A stretch of DNA of 64,000 nucleotides. Source: Dirofilaria immitis (taxonomy: Eukaryota; Nematoda; Chromadorea; Rhabditida; Onchocercidae). A program made the position numbers and the translations under genes. The notes under the pieces are model-generated. The model was given only the letters and a program-made list of their open reading frames with translations, had not been told where the DNA came from and made no database searches. The DNA lies in the NCBI GenBank assembly GCA_024305405.1, contig JAKNDB010000065.1, forward strand, positions 248,001 to 312,000, given 5' to 3'. This document shows, piece by piece, positions 61,600 through 64,000 of this stretch (the stretch's first letter is position 1; every line of letters begins with the position of its first letter).

Positions 61600-64000
61600 T
61601 CAAAAATAATTTCTTATTGTTTAATCGAAATTTGCAATATTAAACATGGAAATAGCTTTGCTATATAATTAGAATATATAGTTATCATAAGATAATTATC
61701 ATAATATGCTATATAATTATCATATGATTATTGTAATTTAGAGAATGAAAAAATATATTTCAAAAAATCACTTTATTAATTTTAATAATTAAGAAGTTTA
61801 TCGTGCAATATTCAAATCGAAATTAATATATTGTAATCTTTCAGGGCAATAGCAGTTGGTATATTTGCAGTGGGTGGTATGATTGGCGGATTGGGATCCG
61901 GTAAAATGGCTGATTGGTTGGGTCGTAAAGGTGCTATGATATTTAATAATGTTGTAGCTGTCTTGGCTGCCATACTAATGACATTGGCTTATTATGTTAA
62001 TGTTTACCCGTTGCTTATCGTCGGACGTCTTATCATTGGCATCAATTCTGGTCAGTATTTTGATCATTTATAATCTTATTTATTTATCATTTGCTTATCT
62101 AATTAATGCTAAGAAAGGATGATAGTATTTAGTATGGCTATCTGACTGACAAATCAGCATCTTTCATCAATAAGCATATTTACAATTTATAAGTGATATT
62201 CATGAATAGTTTCATTTTACTTCTTCATATACCTATTTCTTTAAACATTTTGAAACTGTTATCAGTTTACAAATACTAATTAATGTGTATTTATGAATTT
62301 CAGGTTTGAGCTCAGGTTTAGTACCAATGTATCTTACCGAGATATCACCAGTTAATTTACGTGGTTCATTGGGTAGTGTCGCGCAACTTTTGGTCACAAT
62401 CGGCATTTTATTCTCACAAATCATCGGTCTACCACAAATTCTTGGATCAGCGAAACTGTGGCCTATGGTTTTTGGTGAGATTTTGCTTCCGATTTACAAA
62501 ATCTGTTGCTTACAAAATTTCTCTGTGAGAAAGAAATAAAATGAAGATTTGATTATCCTTGATAATTTTATGTTTAACTAAGCTTTATGTAATGTCAGTT
62601 TGTGTTTACTTATATAAGTTTATCAACTAACTCAATTTTTTGACTCAGTAATAATATTATTATGCAGGATTCACCGTGGTACCAGTGGTATTCCAAATAG
62701 CTACACTACCGATGATTCCGGAATCACCCAAATACAGTTTGATTGTGAAGAATCGCGCCGAACAAGCTGAAGAAGATCTGAAAAAGTTACGAGGAAGGAC
62801 AATGTAATAATTTTTTGTTTTTGAAATAAATTGATAGTTTTCTACGTTAATAATATTTTTGCCGAGAATTAGTACTGTAAATTATGTTAGTAGTTTGGAA
62901 TTTCTTTTAGATGTATACAGAATGTTAAAAGTTGAATGAAATGAATTTTCAGGTAAAAGCTGAAATTGATATGATGAAAGATGAGCAAGCAAAGATAAAC
63001 GCTGTTCCTAAAATGGGTATCTTCGATTTGTTTCGTGGTGATCTTCTTTGGCCCATGAGTATTGGAATTTTGATGATGTTAGCACAGCAATTTTCCGGTA
63101 TTAATGTCGCAATGTTTTTCTCCACCATGATTTTCGAAGGTGCTGGATTGGGTGATAAAGCCGTCTACGCTACCCTAGTGATGGGTTTGATCAATGTCAT
63201 CATGACTATTATCTCCGTCTATCTGTTAAGTTTTTTTCATTGTTTCCTAACTACTTTATTCATTTTCAATTTTTTTATTCGATCATTTTAGAGGCGTTAT
63301 TGAGTTGCTCTAAAGCTTCAATATAATCGAGAATATGGAAAAATTATATATTGTAATATTTTTATTGAGTGTCTTTTTTTTGCAATTTTCTTTGCTATTG
63401 CTACTCTAAAAATGCTATAAATTTAGGTGGATCATCCGAAATGTGGACGTGTCATGTTGCTTATGATCGGATTGATTGGAATGTTTTTCGCTTCCATCGC
63501 TATCGTTATTTTCATTTCAGTCTATGTGAGTAAATGTTATCTTAATAAATCGATATCTGTTCATATATTTCATTCAACTAGTACTTAATTGATCGAATAA
63601 AACTTTTTTGGAAAAAAATTAGAAAAAAAAATGAGAATATTTTTGCAGACAGCAGATCAAATGAACAACAAATGGGCATCATATCCCGCATGCTTATTCG
63701 TCTTCCTTTTCGTGATTTTCTTTGCGACTGGTCCAGGTAGAATTTTTATCGCTTTTTTCTCACTTCTTAAATTATTACTATTGTTGGTGAGAAATTAATT
63801 AAGCTTTTAACATGTAGTACGAATAGAAGGAATTTAAAATTTTTTATTTATTTTTTTATTGGAATTTTAACAAATATGATATCCTTGCTTTAATTATCAC
63901 TATAAATCTTGATATCAATGATAAATTATTTGTTAAAAAGATTGATCTATTTTTATTTTTTTTTTTGCAGGTTCCATTCCATGGTTCTTTGTCTCGGAAT
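61231..64000 (+). CDS. fgt-1: Facilitative glucose transporter, FGT-1/GLUT (SLC2) family, 3'-truncated by the window
   Basis: A plasma-membrane hexose uniporter of the major facilitator superfamily. Core exons: 61231-61332, 61444-61526, 61845-62050, 62304-62474, 62668-62803, 62953-63224, 63427-63525, 63649-63736 and 63971-64000 (cut). Motifs in order: TM1 GGSFQFGYHIGCVN; TM2 AVGGMIGG; the cytoplasmic loop motif DWLGRKG; TM4-5 GLVPMYLTEISPVNLRGSLG and Q in SVAQL; TM6 end PESPKY; TM7 LAQQFSGINVAMFFST; TM10 GPGSIPWFFVSE. This aligns well with GLUT1, whose TM7 has QQLSGIN where this has QQFSGIN. Three junctions break the usual rules: exon ending 61526 is followed by ATATGT, and the joins 62803/62953 and 63224/63427 are each one nucleotide short. 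All other introns are GT-AG with agreeing phases. About 120 residues (TM11-12 and tail) lie outside the window. Ortholog name is by family resemblance. Confidence 0.93.
61553..61602. repeat. (TTA)n microsatellite in transporter intron
   Basis: About 16 perfect ATT units, in the intron following the unusual donor. Confidence 0.95.

Overview
The window reads as AT-rich nuclear DNA of a nematode, probably of the spirurid/filarial side (an inference). Support: genes split by many introns that end in TTTCAG/TTTTAG, acceptor-like sites just upstream of start codons as expected for spliced-leader trans-splicing, a small secreted collagen, a relative of the nematode GLUT-type transporter FGT-1, a BEL/Pao retrotransposon relic and a fragment of nematode-like 28S rRNA. 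Most of the sequence is very AT-rich, with many microsatellites and minisatellites and long tracts without genes.

Layout. 1-21.8 kb: non-coding, repeat-laden DNA, including an approx. 1.1 kb TTA-type block (8.96-10.13 kb) and one island of real information, a decayed minus-strand 28S rRNA fragment at 12.29-12.56 kb. 21.7-35.5 kb: two interleaved inverted duplications, in the order A-B-A'-B' with A' and B' inverted relative to A and B. Each A arm carries an intact two-exon gene for a 94-residue secreted collagen-like protein; the B arms carry no clear ORF but are almost identical. 36.3-41.7 kb (minus): a 13-exon methylenetetrahydrofolate reductase gene, reconstructed exon by exon, about 668 residues once one apparent 1-nt deletion in exon 10 is allowed for. 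42.75-43.19 kb (minus): a decayed BEL/Pao gag-like fragment. 43.2-53 kb: no gene recognised. 53.5-64.0 kb (plus): a facilitative glucose transporter gene (FGT-1/GLUT family) with a core starting at 61,231, up to three candidate alternative first exons (53,490; 55,995; 60,664), and cut off by the window end in the conserved TM10 region.

Odd points. Five places in the two conserved genes (MTHFR exon 10, the 53.5-kb exon, and three transporter junctions) depart from the expected reading frame or splice rule by exactly one base. Otherwise both genes are highly conserved, so uncorrected consensus errors in the assembly are the leading explanation; real frameshifts or unusual splice sites are the alternative. 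The most unusual structure is the interlocked inverted-repeat region, where the collagen arms are almost identical in a core about 2.1 kb long but clearly diverged just outside it, as arm-to-arm gene conversion would produce. The two metabolic genes (folate one-carbon metabolism and hexose uptake) are unrelated neighbours on opposite strands; no operon is seen.
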